Below, piece by piece: positions 49,991 through 60,833 of a stretch of DNA of 64,000 nucleotides. Position 1 is the first letter of the stretch. Every line of letters begins with the position of its first letter. Origin of the DNA: Deltaproteobacteria bacterium. GTDB taxonomy: Bacteria; Lernaellota; Lernaellaia; JACKCT01. Under the pieces are notes generated by a model. That model had not been told where the DNA came from. It worked only from the letters and a program-made list of their open reading frames with translations, and searched no databases. The stretch is from contig JAOSJX010000025.1 in NCBI GenBank assembly GCA_027493875.1, forward strand, positions 62,001-126,000. Reading direction: 5' to 3'. A program made the translations under genes and the position numbers.

Positions 49991-52508
49991 ATGACGATTT
50001 GGGAAAGCAAAAAATGGCGACTTTTCCTCGCGGCTTTGGCGGTCGCCGTGCCGGCGTTGGTCTGGGCGCCGGTTTCGGCCCCCGCGCAGGATGACCAGGG
50101 CGAGGAAACGCCGGCGCCCGCGCCCGAGGAGACCCCGGCTCCCGACGCGGCGGACGACGAAAAAGGAGCTGCCCGACTTCAATTCGAACGAGCCTGTCGT
50201 TTCCATCGATTTCACCGATACGGATATCAAGGAAGTCGTGAAGATCATGTCCGAACTGACCGGGCAGAACTTCATGATCGACAAAAACGTCGCCGGCACC
50301 GTGACGATCATCAGCCCGACGAAGGTCACGCCGCGCGAGGCGTACGACATCTTCATGTCCGTTCTCGCGGTGAACGGCCTGACCACCGTGAAAGTCGGCA
50401 AAATCACGAAGATCATCCCCATCAAGGACGCCCAGGGCCAGCCCATCGAAACGCACGTCGGCGGCCTGGGGCGCCCGAACGACCAGTTCGTCACGCAGCT
50501 CATGCCGCTCGAGCACATCGACGCCAACGACGTCGCCACCGCGTTCGCGAGCCTTGTCTCGGCGGACGGCAATATCTTCGCCTACGGCCCGTCCAACATG
50601 GTCATCGTGATGGACACGGCGAGCAACATTCAACGCATCATCCGCATTCTGCGCCGGCTCGACGTGGCGGGCGGCGAGCAGAAGGTCGAAGTGATTCCGC
50701 TGGAATACGCCGACGCCGAGCAGATGGCCGACGTCATCCTGGAACTCTTCGAAGGAGAGGGCGGCGGTGGCGGCGGCGGGAACGTCCAGGATCTGCGCGC
50801 ACGGTTGGCGCAGCAGCGCCGGCGCCTGGCGGCCAGCCGGCGTGGCGGCGGTCGGGCGGCGGCGGCGGCCGCGGCCATGGGGTCGTCGGTTCCGTCGAAA
50901 GAGGAAACCAAAATCATCGCCGATGCGCGCACCAACAGTCTGATCATCAAATCGACGCCGCCGGGTATCCGGCAGATTCGCGCGGTCATCGATAAATTGG
51001 ATACGCCGCTGCCCTGGGGCGAAGGCAAGATTCACGTCGTGTACCTCGAAAACGCCAACGCGGAAGAGCTGGCGATGACGCTGGCCGACCTCGCCGGGAC
51101 CGGCGGGGGCGGCGCCGGCGGTATCCGGTCCCCGCAGCAGCAGGGATTGGGCGGCGACCAACGCAATATGGCGCGCAATATCGCCGGGCAGCTTTCCGGC
51201 CGTTCGAGCACGGGCCTTGGGTCCGGCGGCATCGACCGCACGGGCAGCTCGGGTCTCGCGTCCACGACCGGCCGGTTTCTCGCAGATTTTGACGGCGCGG
51301 TGCGCATCACCGCGGAGCCGTCCACCAACTCGCTCGTCATCATCGCCAGCTACCGCGATTATCAGATTCTCGAAGAGGTCATTCACAAGCTCGATATTCC
51401 GCGCCGCCAGGTTTTCGTGGAAGCGCTCATCATGGAAATCACCATGGACCGCGGCTTGGACGTCGGCTTCGAATTCCGCAGCACGAATGACGTGACGGAA
51501 GAAGGCGTTCAAGTCATCGGCGGCACCAACTATGGCGGCATCCAACAGGCCGCGGCGAACCCGCTGGGCATCTCCGGTTTCGCCATCGGCGCGGCGGACG
51601 GCACGATCACGTTCGCGGGCGAGACGTTTCCGAACATCGGCGCCCTGTTCCGCGCGCTCGCGACGGACCAGGACGTGAACGTCCTGTCCACGCCGCACGT
51701 CCTGACGCTCGACAACGAGGAAGCGGAGGTCGTCGTCGCGAACAACGTCCCCTTCGTGACCGGGCAGATCTTTTCCGCCGCGAACAATCTTCCCACGACC
51801 ACCATCGAGCGGCAGGACGTCGGCATCACGCTGCGTCTGACCCCGCAGATCAACGAAAGCGATTTCGTGAAGCTGCTGATCTATCAGGAGGTCAGCCAAG
51901 TCACCGACAGTCCCGAGGGCATTTCCGCGGAGTCGGTCGGCGTGACGACGGCCAAGCGGTCCGCGGATACGGTCGTGGTCGTCAAAGACCGCCAGACGGT
52001 CATCATCGGCGGTCTGCTCAAAGACTCGGTGTCCGTGGTGGACTCGAAGGTTCCGATCCTCGGCGACATTCCGCTCCTCGGCTATCTGTTCAAGAACAGC
52101 AAGAAAAAGGTCGAGAAGACGAATCTGCTCATCTTCCTCACGCCTTACGTCATCAAGGACGCGAGCGATCTGGAAGACGTCACGCGGCGGTCCAACAAGC
52201 GCATGGAGATGTTCCGCGAGGTCAACCACATTCCCGAGCGCGTGAACGATCTCGGAACGCTCGACGAGCGCAACATGACGCCGCGCGATACGATCTTCCG
52301 CGAGCCGATGGGCGAAGTGATCGAAACGGACCCGCGGCTGCGCCGCCAGCTTGAAGAGGAGCGCCGGCGCCGCAAGGCTGGCGACGACGGTCTGTACTTC
52401 CCCGAGGACGAACCACCGGCTTCCGAGGAGGAAGAGGAATCGTCTCCTCCCGAAGAAAGTGACGACACGGGAAGCGGGGACGACTTCCAACCGATCGAGG
52501 ACGAATAG
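49991..52508 (+). CDS. gspD: Type II secretion outer-membrane secretin GspD (apparent frameshift near 50165)
   Basis: VSIDFTDTDIKEVVKIMSELTGQNFMIDKNVAGTVTIISPTKVTPREAYDIFMSVL, secretin core VNVLSTPHVLTLDNEEAEVVVANNVPFVTGQ, VVVKDRQTVIIGGLLKDS, PILGDIPLLGYLFK. Confidence 0.95.
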
Positions 52509-52511
52509 GCC

Positions 52512-54209
52512 ATGGCCCGAAGGATCGGCGAGATCCTGATCGCGCACGGCGCCTGCGACCAGGAAGCGGTCGACAAAGCCCTCGAAACGCAGCGCGAAAA
52601 AGGCGGCCTGCTCGGCGAAATCCTCCTGAAGCAAAAGGCGGTCGGCGACGACGCCGTGCAAAAGGCGCTGGCCGAGCAATTCGATTTGGAGTTCATCGAC
52701 GTCATCGACGCACAGAACGTGGACGCGCATCTGCTGACGATGATTCCCATCACCTATGCAAAGGCGCATCTCGTTCTGCCGCTGCGGCGCGACGACGACG
52801 AGATCGTCGTGGCGTGCGCCAACCCGCTCGACTACGAGGTCCTCGACGATCTGCGCCTGTATCTCGACGGCGAGATCCGGCCGGTGCTGTCCACGCAGGG
52901 CATGGTTTTCGACACGATCAACCTTGTCTACGACCGCGCGCGGGAAACCAGCGACGAGGTGCTCGGCGACCTGGAAGAAGAAGGCGGTCCCGAAACCTTC
53001 GATCTCGAAGAGATGATCGACATCATCGACGCGACCGACGAGGATGCGCCGATTATTCGCCTCATCAACCACCTGATGTACCGCTCGGTCAAAGAACGCG
53101 CCTCGGATATTCATTTCGAGGTGTTCGAGAACGACCTGATCGTGCGTTTCCGGATCGACGGCGTGCTTTACGAGGTCATGCGTCCGCCGAAGCGGCTGCA
53201 CAACGCGATCGCGAGCCGCGTGAAGATCATGGCCAAGCTGAACATCGCGGAAAAACGCATCCCGCAGGACGGCCGCATCCGCATCAAAATCGCGGGCAAG
53301 GACATCGATATCCGCACGAGCATCATCCCCACCGCCTACGGCGAGCGCGTCGTGATGCGTCTTCTGGATAAGTCGCAGGTGCGGTTGGATTTGGAAAGCC
53401 TGGGTCTCGACGGGCCGCGGTTATCCGTCGTGAACAATTTGATTCACCGCGCGCACGGCATCATTCTCGTGACGGGGCCGACCGGTTCGGGGAAAACGAC
53501 GACGCTCTACGCGTCGCTCGTTCGGCTTAACAAACCGGACGTGAACATTCTGACGGTCGAGGACCCGATCGAATATCAGATTCAAGGCATCGGCCAGATG
53601 CAGGTGAATCCGAAGATCGATCTGACCTTCGCCTCCGGGCTGCGGTCGTTCCTGCGTCAAGACCCGGACATCATTCTGGTCGGCGAAATCCGCGATCTGG
53701 AAACCGCGGAGATCGCGATCCAGGCGTCGCTCACCGGCCACCTTGTGTTTTCGACGCTGCACACGAACGATTCGGCCAGCGCGTTTACGCGCCTCGTGGA
53801 CATGGGCGTGGAACCGTTTCTCGTGTCGAGTTCGCTGGTGGGCGTGATCGCCCAACGCCTCGTGCGCGTGCTGTGCGACGACTGCAAAGAGGCCTACGAC
53901 CCGACGGAGGAGGAGCTCGGAAAGATCGGGCTCACGCCGAAGGACGTCAACGGACAATTGTACCGGCCGGTCGGATGCGCCGCGTGCATCCAAACCGGAT
54001 ATGCGGACCGAACCGCCATCTATGAAATTCTCGTGATGCGCGAGAACATCCAACAACTCATCCTCGCCAACGCCGACGCCAACGCGATCAAGCGCGAGGC
54101 CATCAAAAACGGCATGGCCACGCTGCGCATGGACGGCGCCCGCCGCGTCATCCAGGGCGACACGAGTATCGAGGAAGTCATGCGCGTGACGTCGGAAGAC
54201 TTTCAGTAG
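52512..54209 (+). CDS. gspE: Type II secretion ATPase GspE
   Basis: GIILVTGPTGSGKTTTLYASL, NILTVEDPIEYQIQGIGQMQVNPKIDLTFASGLRSFLRQDPDIILVGEIRDLETAEIA, CDDC...VGCAAC. Confidence 0.95.
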   Translation: MARRIGEILIAHGACDQEAVDKALETQREKGGLLGEILLKQKAVGDDAVQKALAEQFDLEFIDVIDAQNVDAHLLTMIPITYAKAHLVLPLRRDDDEIVVACANPLDYEVLDDLRLYLDGEIRPVLSTQGMVFDTINLVYDRARETSDEVLGDLEEEGGPETFDLEEMIDIIDATDEDAPIIRLINHLMYRSVKERASDIHFEVFENDLIVRFRIDGVLYEVMRPPKRLHNAIASRVKIMAKLNIAEKRIPQDGRIRIKIAGKDIDIRTSIIPTAYGERVVMRLLDKSQVRLDLESLGLDGPRLSVVNNLIHRAHGIILVTGPTGSGKTTTLYASLVRLNKPDVNILTVEDPIEYQIQGIGQMQVNPKIDLTFASGLRSFLRQDPDIILVGEIRDLETAEIAIQASLTGHLVFSTLHTNDSASAFTRLVDMGVEPFLVSSSLVGVIAQRLVRVLCDDCKEAYDPTEEELGKIGLTPKDVNGQLYRPVGCAACIQTGYADRTAIYEILVMRENIQQLILANADANAIKREAIKNGMATLRMDGARRVIQGDTSIEEVMRVTSEDFQ

Positions 54210-54236
54210 CCAGTAGCCAGTCGCCAATGGCCAGGG
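54206..54236. repeat. Heptamer array (GTAGCCA/GTCGCCA) between gspE and the S23-like gene
   Basis: gtagcca gtagcca gtcgcca atggcca. Confidence 0.65.
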
Positions 54237-54335
54237 GAGAGCCGGCGCGTAAAATTCGACGACGAACGGGAATCAGAGAACCTCGTAAAAGCTCGCAAAC
54301 GAAGGAAGCAAAAATAGGCGGAGACAGGACTCGCG

Positions 54336-54716
54336 ATGCCTCCCGTGAAAAGTTATCGTGATCTGTTGGTTTGGCAAAAAGCGATGGGATTTGTTGCTCT
54401 TTGTTACCGGGCAAGTGACAAATTACCGACTGGCGAGGAATACGGATTGAAGAGTCAAATTCGACGAGCCGCCGTGTCGATCCCGACCAATATCGCCGAG
54501 GGTCATGAAAGAGGTAACCCTCGCGAGCTTGCGCGGTTTCTCGGCTATTCAAAGGGTTCTCTTGCCGAAGTCGAAACACTATCTCTCCTCGCACTGGAAT
54601 TTGGGTTTATCGCGCAGGACGGCGTCGACGATATTCTGGAACGGGCATCGGAGATCGGGAAAATGGTCAATGGGCTTGTCCGGTCCACCGGTGTGAAAAC
54701 GGCGACAGCCCGATAA
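54336..54716 (+). CDS. Four-helix-bundle protein (23S rRNA intervening-sequence / S23 family)
   Basis: YRDLLVWQKAMGFVALCYRASDKLPTGEEYGLKSQIRRAAVSIPTNIAEGHERGNPRELARFLGYSKGSLAEVETL. Confidence 0.9.
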   Translation: MPPVKSYRDLLVWQKAMGFVALCYRASDKLPTGEEYGLKSQIRRAAVSIPTNIAEGHERGNPRELARFLGYSKGSLAEVETLSLLALEFGFIAQDGVDDILERASEIGKMVNGLVRSTGVKTATAR

Positions 54717-54780
54717 GGTTCAAAAGTAGAAAAAACATGACGATCCGCACGAACAAAATATTTCCGGCGGCGCGATGCCA

Positions 54781-54818
54781 CCAACTGGCGACTGGCGACT
54801 GGCGACTGGTGACTGACT
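54781..54818. repeat. Heptamer array in opposite orientation (ACTGGCG), downstream of the S23-like gene
   Basis: actggcg actggcg actggcg actggtg actgac. Confidence 0.75.
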
Positions 54819-54823
54819 AACCC

Positions 54824-56061
54824 ATGCCGGTATTTAGCTACAAAGCCATGGACGCCCGCGGGAAGACCGTGAGCGGCATTGTGGACGCGGAGTCCGAAAA
54901 GGCGGCGAAGGCCAAGCTGCGCAAGGACGGCAAATTCCCGACCTCGCTCACGCAAGCGGAAGAGGGCAAGCTGACGCGCGGCAAGGGCCTGTCCATGGAG
55001 ATCGACCTGCGCGTGCTCATGGGACGCGTCAAGACGCGCGATCTGGCCATCGCCACGCGGCAGTTCTCCACGTTGATCGGTTCCGGCATTCCGATGGACA
55101 GCTCGCTGCAAGCGCTCGCCAAGCAGGTGGACAGCCCCGTGCTCACCAAGGTGTTCAGCCAGATACGCGAGCGCGTCACGCAGGGAACCTCGCTGGCCAA
55201 TGCGCTCAAGGAGTTCCCCAAATACTTCAGCGCGCTGTTCGTCAACATGGTTAACGCCGGTGAGCAATCCCGGAACGCTCGACACGGTCCTTACGCAGCT
55301 CGCCGATTTCACCGAGGCCACGCTCGACCGCGAACAGAAGATCAAGGCCGCGCTCATCTATCCGATTTTCATGACCATCATCGGCTCGGGCATCATGTTC
55401 TACCTTGTCGGGTTCGTCATTCCGAAAATCACGCAGATCTTCGAAGGCATGAACAAGGCGCTGCCACCCATGACCACGGCGCTGCTCGGCTTTGCCAATC
55501 TCGTGCGAGGCTATTGGTGGCTCGCGGCCATCCTCGGCGGGCTCGGCTATTACGGCTTTCGCCGCTGGCGCGACACGCCGAAAGGACGGAGCCGCTACGA
55601 CGCTTTCGTCCTACGCACGCCCGTCGCCGGACCGCTGGTCCGCAAGATCGCGGTCAGCCGCTTCACGCGCACGCTCGGCACCCTGCTGCGCAGCGGAGTG
55701 CCCATCATCGAGTCGATGAATATCGTCAAGAACGTCGTGACGAACGTCATCATCGAAAAAGGCGATCGAACAGGCGAAGGACAACATCCGCGAAGGGCAG
55801 TCGATTGCCAAGCCGCTGGAGGAGTCGGGCGTCTTTCCGCCGATGGTGATTCACATGATCGGTGTCGGCGAACAAACGGGCGAACTGGAAGAAATGCTCT
55901 TCCGCATCTCCGACGCCTACGACCGCGACGTCACCGCCACCATTCAGGGCCTCATGTCCGTGTTCGAACCCGCCATGTTGCTCGCCATGGCCGGCGGCGT
56001 CGGCTACGCCGTCCTCGCCATTCTCATGCCCATCATGGACATGACCTCGGGATTGCAATAG
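54824..56061 (+). CDS. gspF: Type II secretion inner-membrane protein GspF (two apparent frameshifts)
   Basis: MPVFSYKAMDARGKTVSGIVDAESEKAAKAKLRKDGKFPTSL, TRQFSTLIGSGIPMDSSLQALAKQVDSPVLTKVFSQIRERVTQGTSLANAL, MVIHMIGVGEQTGELEEMLFRIS. Confidence 0.92.
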
Positions 56062-56077
56062 CGCGGCCGTTCGTCCT

Positions 56078-56716
56078 TATTCGGTTTCTTCGACCCAAAG
56101 ATTGTTGACGACGGCGCGGACCTTGTCCGTGTAGAGCACAAGTTCGCGGATTTTTTTCACGTGCGCTTCCGGAGGGAACGGGCCCGGAAAGCACCACGAC
56201 GTTCATGTGCACATCCACGCGCAGATCCGCGGAACGCACCAGCCCCGACGCGCCGATCCGGCGGCGGACTTCTTTTTCGAGTTTCTGGTCCATGATGACG
56301 TCGCCCACGGATCGCGGATCGCCCGCGGGCCACGGGTGGTCGCGGCGCTTGACGACGCGCAGGTCGTTGCGCACCGAACGAACGCCGGGACTCGTCCGTG
56401 CCACGGCATCGACAAGATTGCGTTCGGCGATCGAGTCGACTTTGCCGCGCAGCGTGACGGCGCCGTCCTTCACCGTGGCGCGGACGTCGCGTGCGCCGAC
56501 GGTTTTGGTCGCCCACATGGACGCGGCGAGCCGGTCGCGGATCACGGGATCGGGCAGGACGGGAGACTTGCGCGCCTCCAGCGCCGCCGATCCCGCGGCC
56601 GGAATCAGCGGGTCCTTCGGCTCCTCGTCTTTTTGATCTTCGTCGTCCGCCGCCCACACGCCGGCGGCCGTAGCGAGCATCAGTAAAAGGGTGAGTAAAG
56701 CAATCGTGCGGGTCAC
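56078..56716 (-). CDS. BON-domain secreted protein (apparent frameshift near 56180)
   Basis: DPVIRDRLAASMWATKTVGARDVRATVKDGAVTLRGKVDSIAERNLVDAVARTSPGVRSVRNDLRV...; second BON copy follows. Confidence 0.8.
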
Positions 56717-59256
56717 GAGCCCTCCGGCGCGAGCGATCCCGGCATCGCGGCCATCGCGTGCTTCGGTCCCGTGCGTCCCGCCGTGACCTGACGATAAAAC
56801 AATCGGCGGTTCCATGCGAGATCCGCGCCGTCGCCCGCTTTCCAGAGCGCCTCGTGGTAGCCCGGTTCCCGCCGGCCGAGGTCGAACACGCGGATCACGC
56901 CGGCGTTTTCGTCCAGAACTTCGACGCGCGCGTCGCCCGCCTCGGAAACGTAACACCCGAGCCGCCAGCCGCCGCCGGGCAGCGGCGACACCGGCAAAAC
57001 GGGCGGCGCCGCGAACGGTCCGAGCACGCGGTCGCCCGCGTCGTTTTTTTCGACGAGCAGGAAGTACGTCGTCACGCCGGTCATGGGTGCGTGGGGATCG
57101 CGGTAGCTCGCTTTTCCGCCGCCGGGCGCGGCGTTCGTTTCCATGTACGCCGCGGGCTTTCCGCCGCCGTCGTCGCCGTATCGCGTCAGCACGGTCAACC
57201 CTTTTGTCTTGCGTCCGAAGCGCGATTGCCACGACAGGGTCGCGGCGCCCTCGGCGCGCCCCGCCGAAATTTTCTCAAAGGCGGCATAGTCCGGGTGCGT
57301 CAAAAAGTACGGGCTCGACCAGGCGCGGCGGCCGTCGGTCTGCGTGACGCGGACGTAGTACCAGGAGGGGGCCGCGAATTTCTTATCCGTCCACTCGCCC
57401 GTCAAGACGAAATTTTCGTCGCCGCGTTCCGCGTACACCGCCCGGCCGTTCTTGACGATTTCCACCGAAAGCAGAGGGCGCGTCCCGGCGGCTTCGAACG
57501 TGAACACCGGTTTGTCCTTGGGCTGAAAGTCGCGCCCCGCCGGACGGCCGTCCGCCGAGACGGAAAGGATGATGCGTTCGCCGGTGGTCGCGTAGGTGCG
57601 GCCGTTCGCGACGGCGTCGAACACCGTCCGCCGCGTGAGCGCGCCGGACCAAAACGCGGTGAGCCCGCCGGGCCCCGGTCCCCAGTCGGACGCGCCGGGC
57701 CGGCTGTCGTAACCGCCGGACGCGCCGACGACGCCGACATGAAATCCCCGCGCCAACGCCGACACCGCGGAGCCGCGCTCCGTGAACGGCTCAACACGGC
57801 GCGGATCGCCGGGCGTTTCCGACACGCCGAGGCGCGACGAAATTTCGAGCGCGCGCGTGCGCCCGAGGTCCAGGTGGTCCAGGTCGTCGCCGCGGGCCGG
57901 TGACGCCGGGGCGTACGGAATCAGCAGCGCGTTTTTCGGCAACGATTCGTAGATGAACCGCTTGGCCGCGTGGCCGGCCAGGAATCCCGCGGGCGTGCGC
58001 GCCCACGAATAGGGCCGGGCGCCCGGCACAAGCAGCTCCCAGTCCTCGCGCGGTCCGGACGCCGGGATCGCCGGGTCCGCATCGCAATCGTCATAGATCA
58101 CGGTCGCGCCCGCGCCGAGGGCGATGTCCCAACCGAGCAGCGGAACGTAGTCGCCCGCCCGCTGCGCGGTGACGCACAAGCCCGTCTGCCGTTCCCATTC
58201 CGCCGTGCCGATTCGCCAGGATTCGTCAGTGAGCGCCGCGAAGGACAGCGCGCCGGGACCGCTCGCGAAGGCGTGATATTCCTCCGGCGTCCGAAGTCCG
58301 GCCGAGTCCGACGAGTAACCGCGCAAATCGCCGAAGTAGAGCCGCTTCGCTTTCTTATCGCGCGTCACGAGGATCGGGTTGGACAGCGCGGGCGGAATCT
58401 CGCCGCGGAACCGCGCGCGGAGATACCGGTATCCTTCGTCGGTCAACGATCCGGCGGGAAGACGCGTCCACGCTTCATCGACGGCGGTGCGCGGCGGCGC
58501 TTGGTGGGCGGTTTCCTCGGCGCCGCCGGCCACCGGCGTCTCGTCGAGCGTCACGTGGATCGGAACGCGCGGCACGGCCGGGTTTCCGTACTCGTCGAAG
58601 AAGGTGAGCGTAACGTCGAAAGGCCGGTCCGCGGCCACCACCGACGGCGCCACGATCGCCGCGCGGACGGGATGCGCGGCGCGGATATCCAGCGCCCCCG
58701 CCAGCGGAAGCGGCGTGAACCGCCCGTCGCCGTTCCAGTCCGCCGCAACGATCGGCCGAAAGGACGGCGTCGCCGCTTTGGGGGCGCCGAAGGCGGGCGC
58801 GCCGTCGCCGCCCGGCCCGATGTGGATCGCCACCAGCGAGCGGATCGGCCACGGTTCCTTGCCCGGCGACACCGTAAACGCCCAGCGGCGCCCCGAAACG
58901 CCTTTGATTTCAGCGTCGACGTCGGCGCCGTCCACGGTCACGTGCACGAGCCGGCTCGCATCGCCGTCAGCGGGCCACGCCGCGGAACCCTCGGGACGCA
59001 CGCCGTCGTAGGCCGGCGGAAAAAACACGGCGAGACGGCCGCCCGCCGCCAGCCCGGCGTCCGGCTGCCGGCAACTGATGCGGAGCGGGAGGCGCTCCGC
59101 CGCGGCGACGGCGCCGGACGGCTCCATCCGGCACGCGCCCGGCGACACCGCGGCTCCCCGCGGCGAACAACCGAGCATCCCCACGACGCATCCTAGGACG
59201 AGAAGGGCCGGAAAAAAACCGGGAGGCGGACGGCGCGCGGCATGGCGCGCCAACAT
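56713..59256 (-). CDS. DUF3604-like (PHP-related) secreted protein
   Basis: LYFGDLRGYSSDSAGLRTPEEYHAFASGPGALSFAALTDES..., FHVGVVGASGGYDSRPG, TAFWSGALTRRTVFDAVANGRTYATTGERIILSVSADGRP. Confidence 0.7.
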   Translation of the reverse strand: MLARHAARRPPPGFFPALLVLGCVVGMLGCSPRGAAVSPGACRMEPSGAVAAAERLPLRISCRQPDAGLAAGGRLAVFFPPAYDGVRPEGSAAWPADGDASRLVHVTVDGADVDAEIKGVSGRRWAFTVSPGKEPWPIRSLVAIHIGPGGDGAPAFGAPKAATPSFRPIVAADWNGDGRFTPLPLAGALDIRAAHPVRAAIVAPSVVAADRPFDVTLTFFDEYGNPAVPRVPIHVTLDETPVAGGAEETAHQAPPRTAVDEAWTRLPAGSLTDEGYRYLRARFRGEIPPALSNPILVTRDKKAKRLYFGDLRGYSSDSAGLRTPEEYHAFASGPGALSFAALTDESWRIGTAEWERQTGLCVTAQRAGDYVPLLGWDIALGAGATVIYDDCDADPAIPASGPREDWELLVPGARPYSWARTPAGFLAGHAAKRFIYESLPKNALLIPYAPASPARGDDLDHLDLGRTRALEISSRLGVSETPGDPRRVEPFTERGSAVSALARGFHVGVVGASGGYDSRPGASDWGPGPGGLTAFWSGALTRRTVFDAVANGRTYATTGERIILSVSADGRPAGRDFQPKDKPVFTFEAAGTRPLLSVEIVKNGRAVYAERGDENFVLTGEWTDKKFAAPSWYYVRVTQTDGRRAWSSPYFLTHPDYAAFEKISAGRAEGAATLSWQSRFGRKTKGLTVLTRYGDDGGGKPAAYMETNAAPGGGKASYRDPHAPMTGVTTYFLLVEKNDAGDRVLGPFAAPPVLPVSPLPGGGWRLGCYVSEAGDARVEVLDENAGVIRVFDLGRREPGYHEALWKAGDGADLAWNRRLFYRQVTAGRTGPKHAMAAMPGSLAPEGS

Positions 59257-59336
59257 TCGTCCCGCGGGCGCGTCGTGTCAACCGAGATATTCCGCCGTTC
59301 GGGCGTTATGATATCATACCGTCTCGGGAGGACCCC

Positions 59337-60056
59337 ATGAAAATAGAATATTTATACTTCGGTGTCGTGGCGATGATGGTCGGGATCGGGTTGGTTGTCG
59401 CCTGTTCGAATAATGATGACGGGGGCGGGTCGGTTTCCGGGAGCGATCCCTCCGCGCCCGAGGGAGGCGATGAAGGCGCCTTCGGCGACGATGACGACGA
59501 TAACGCCGACGATGATACCGAGGACGATCCTTTTGACGGCGAAAATTCGTGCCCCTTCGACTACAGTGAAAATCCCGGCTGCGACGAGGACGACGAAGCC
59601 TGCCGCATGGCGGTTTTGATCAATGTCGCGCGCTTCGGCAACGAGGACGAAAGCGACTGCGCGGTCCCGATCCAATGGAGCGGCGCGCTCGCGGCCGTCG
59701 CGCTCGCGCACGCGCAGGATATGTGCGAACGCGGCTACGTGGCCGAGGCCACGCCGGAAGGAGAGGATTTCGCGGACCGCTTGGCCGACGCGGAGATTAT
59801 TGTCGTCCGTCACGCGGAGAATAACGGCAAAATCACCGACGAGGAATTCGATATCACCGACCTCCATAACGCCTTCATGGGCGGCGGCCCCTGCCTTGAG
59901 AACGAGCGCGGCCATATTCTCGACCGGGATCTCACGCACGTCGGCGTCGGCGTGCATCATTGCACCGACGGTTTTCTTTACGTCACCGAGGACTTCGGGA
60001 CCTTCGACGCCGACGAGCTGCGCGATGACCTGCACGAGTTCTGCGACGGTAAATAA
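59337..60056 (+). CDS. CAP-domain (SCP/PR1-like) lipoprotein with Asp-rich linker
   Basis: VVAMMVGIGLVVACSNNDDGGG...GDDDDDNADDDTEDD; CRMAVLINVARFGNEDESDCAVPIQWSGALAAVALAHAQDMCERGYV...LTHVGVGVHHC. Confidence 0.75.
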   Translation: MKIEYLYFGVVAMMVGIGLVVACSNNDDGGGSVSGSDPSAPEGGDEGAFGDDDDDNADDDTEDDPFDGENSCPFDYSENPGCDEDDEACRMAVLINVARFGNEDESDCAVPIQWSGALAAVALAHAQDMCERGYVAEATPEGEDFADRLADAEIIVVRHAENNGKITDEEFDITDLHNAFMGGGPCLENERGHILDRDLTHVGVGVHHCTDGFLYVTEDFGTFDADELRDDLHEFCDGK

Positions 60057-60120
60057 ACTCACAATTCGGCCGCGGCGGGCGCGTTTTCGCCTTCCGGCGC
60101 GCGTGTGATATGATCGCCGG

Positions 60121-60833
60121 ATGCTGAACGGACGTCCGGCGATTCTATTGTTGGCCGCGGCGCTCGCCGCCCTCGCGGCGGCGGGCCTGCCGACGAGCGG
60201 ATGCGTCGCGACCGAAGAGGACGACGACGGCACGCTGGCCAATAACGGCCCTTCCAGCGCCGGGGACGACGACGGCGGCGGCGATGGCGGTGACGGGGAC
60301 GACGACGCCTTCGACGGCACCAACGACTGCAACATCGACTACAGTCAGAATCCCGGATGCAACGCGTCCGACGAAGCCTGCGCCATGGCGATTCTCATCA
60401 ACGCCGACCGTTTCGATCATCCGGACGAAAGCGACTGCGCGCCGGCGATCCGGTGGCACGGCGAACTCGCGGCCGTCGCGCTCGCGCATTCGAAGGACAT
60501 GTGCGCCCGGCAGTTTTCGCGCACGTCAATCCGGACGGCAAGGACCCCTTCGACCGGATGGAAGACGCGGGCATCGCTTTTGTGGCGGCGGCGGAGAACA
60601 TCGCGATGGGAACGGACGGGGCGTTCGACGTGGGCGATTTCGAAGATCTGTTCATGGACGAACCCGAGTGCGCGCAGAATCACCGCGGCAACATTCTCAA
60701 CCGCGACCTCACGCACGTGGGCATCGGCGTGCATCATTGCGGCGACGGCAATCTCTACGTTACGCAGGATTTCGGGACCTTCAGTTTCGACGATATCCGC
60801 GACGATCCGCACGAATACTGCGAAGGGGGATGA
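60121..60833 (+). CDS. CAP-domain lipoprotein, second copy (apparent frameshift near 60517)
   Basis: AGLPTSGCVATEEDDDG; AIRWHGELAAVALAHSKDMCARQF / FAHVNPDGKDPFDRMEDAGIAFVAAAENIAMG...NHRGNILNRDLTHVGIGVHHC. Confidence 0.78.

Noticed and set aside
49989-53201. 1070-aa minus-strand ORF
   Set aside because: Antisense of gspD and gspE, which have unequivocal motifs.
54336-54716. Diversity-generating retroelement suggested by the Avd-like four-helix protein
   Set aside because: No reverse transcriptase or template/variable repeats seen nearby; the protein fits the general S23/IVP family.
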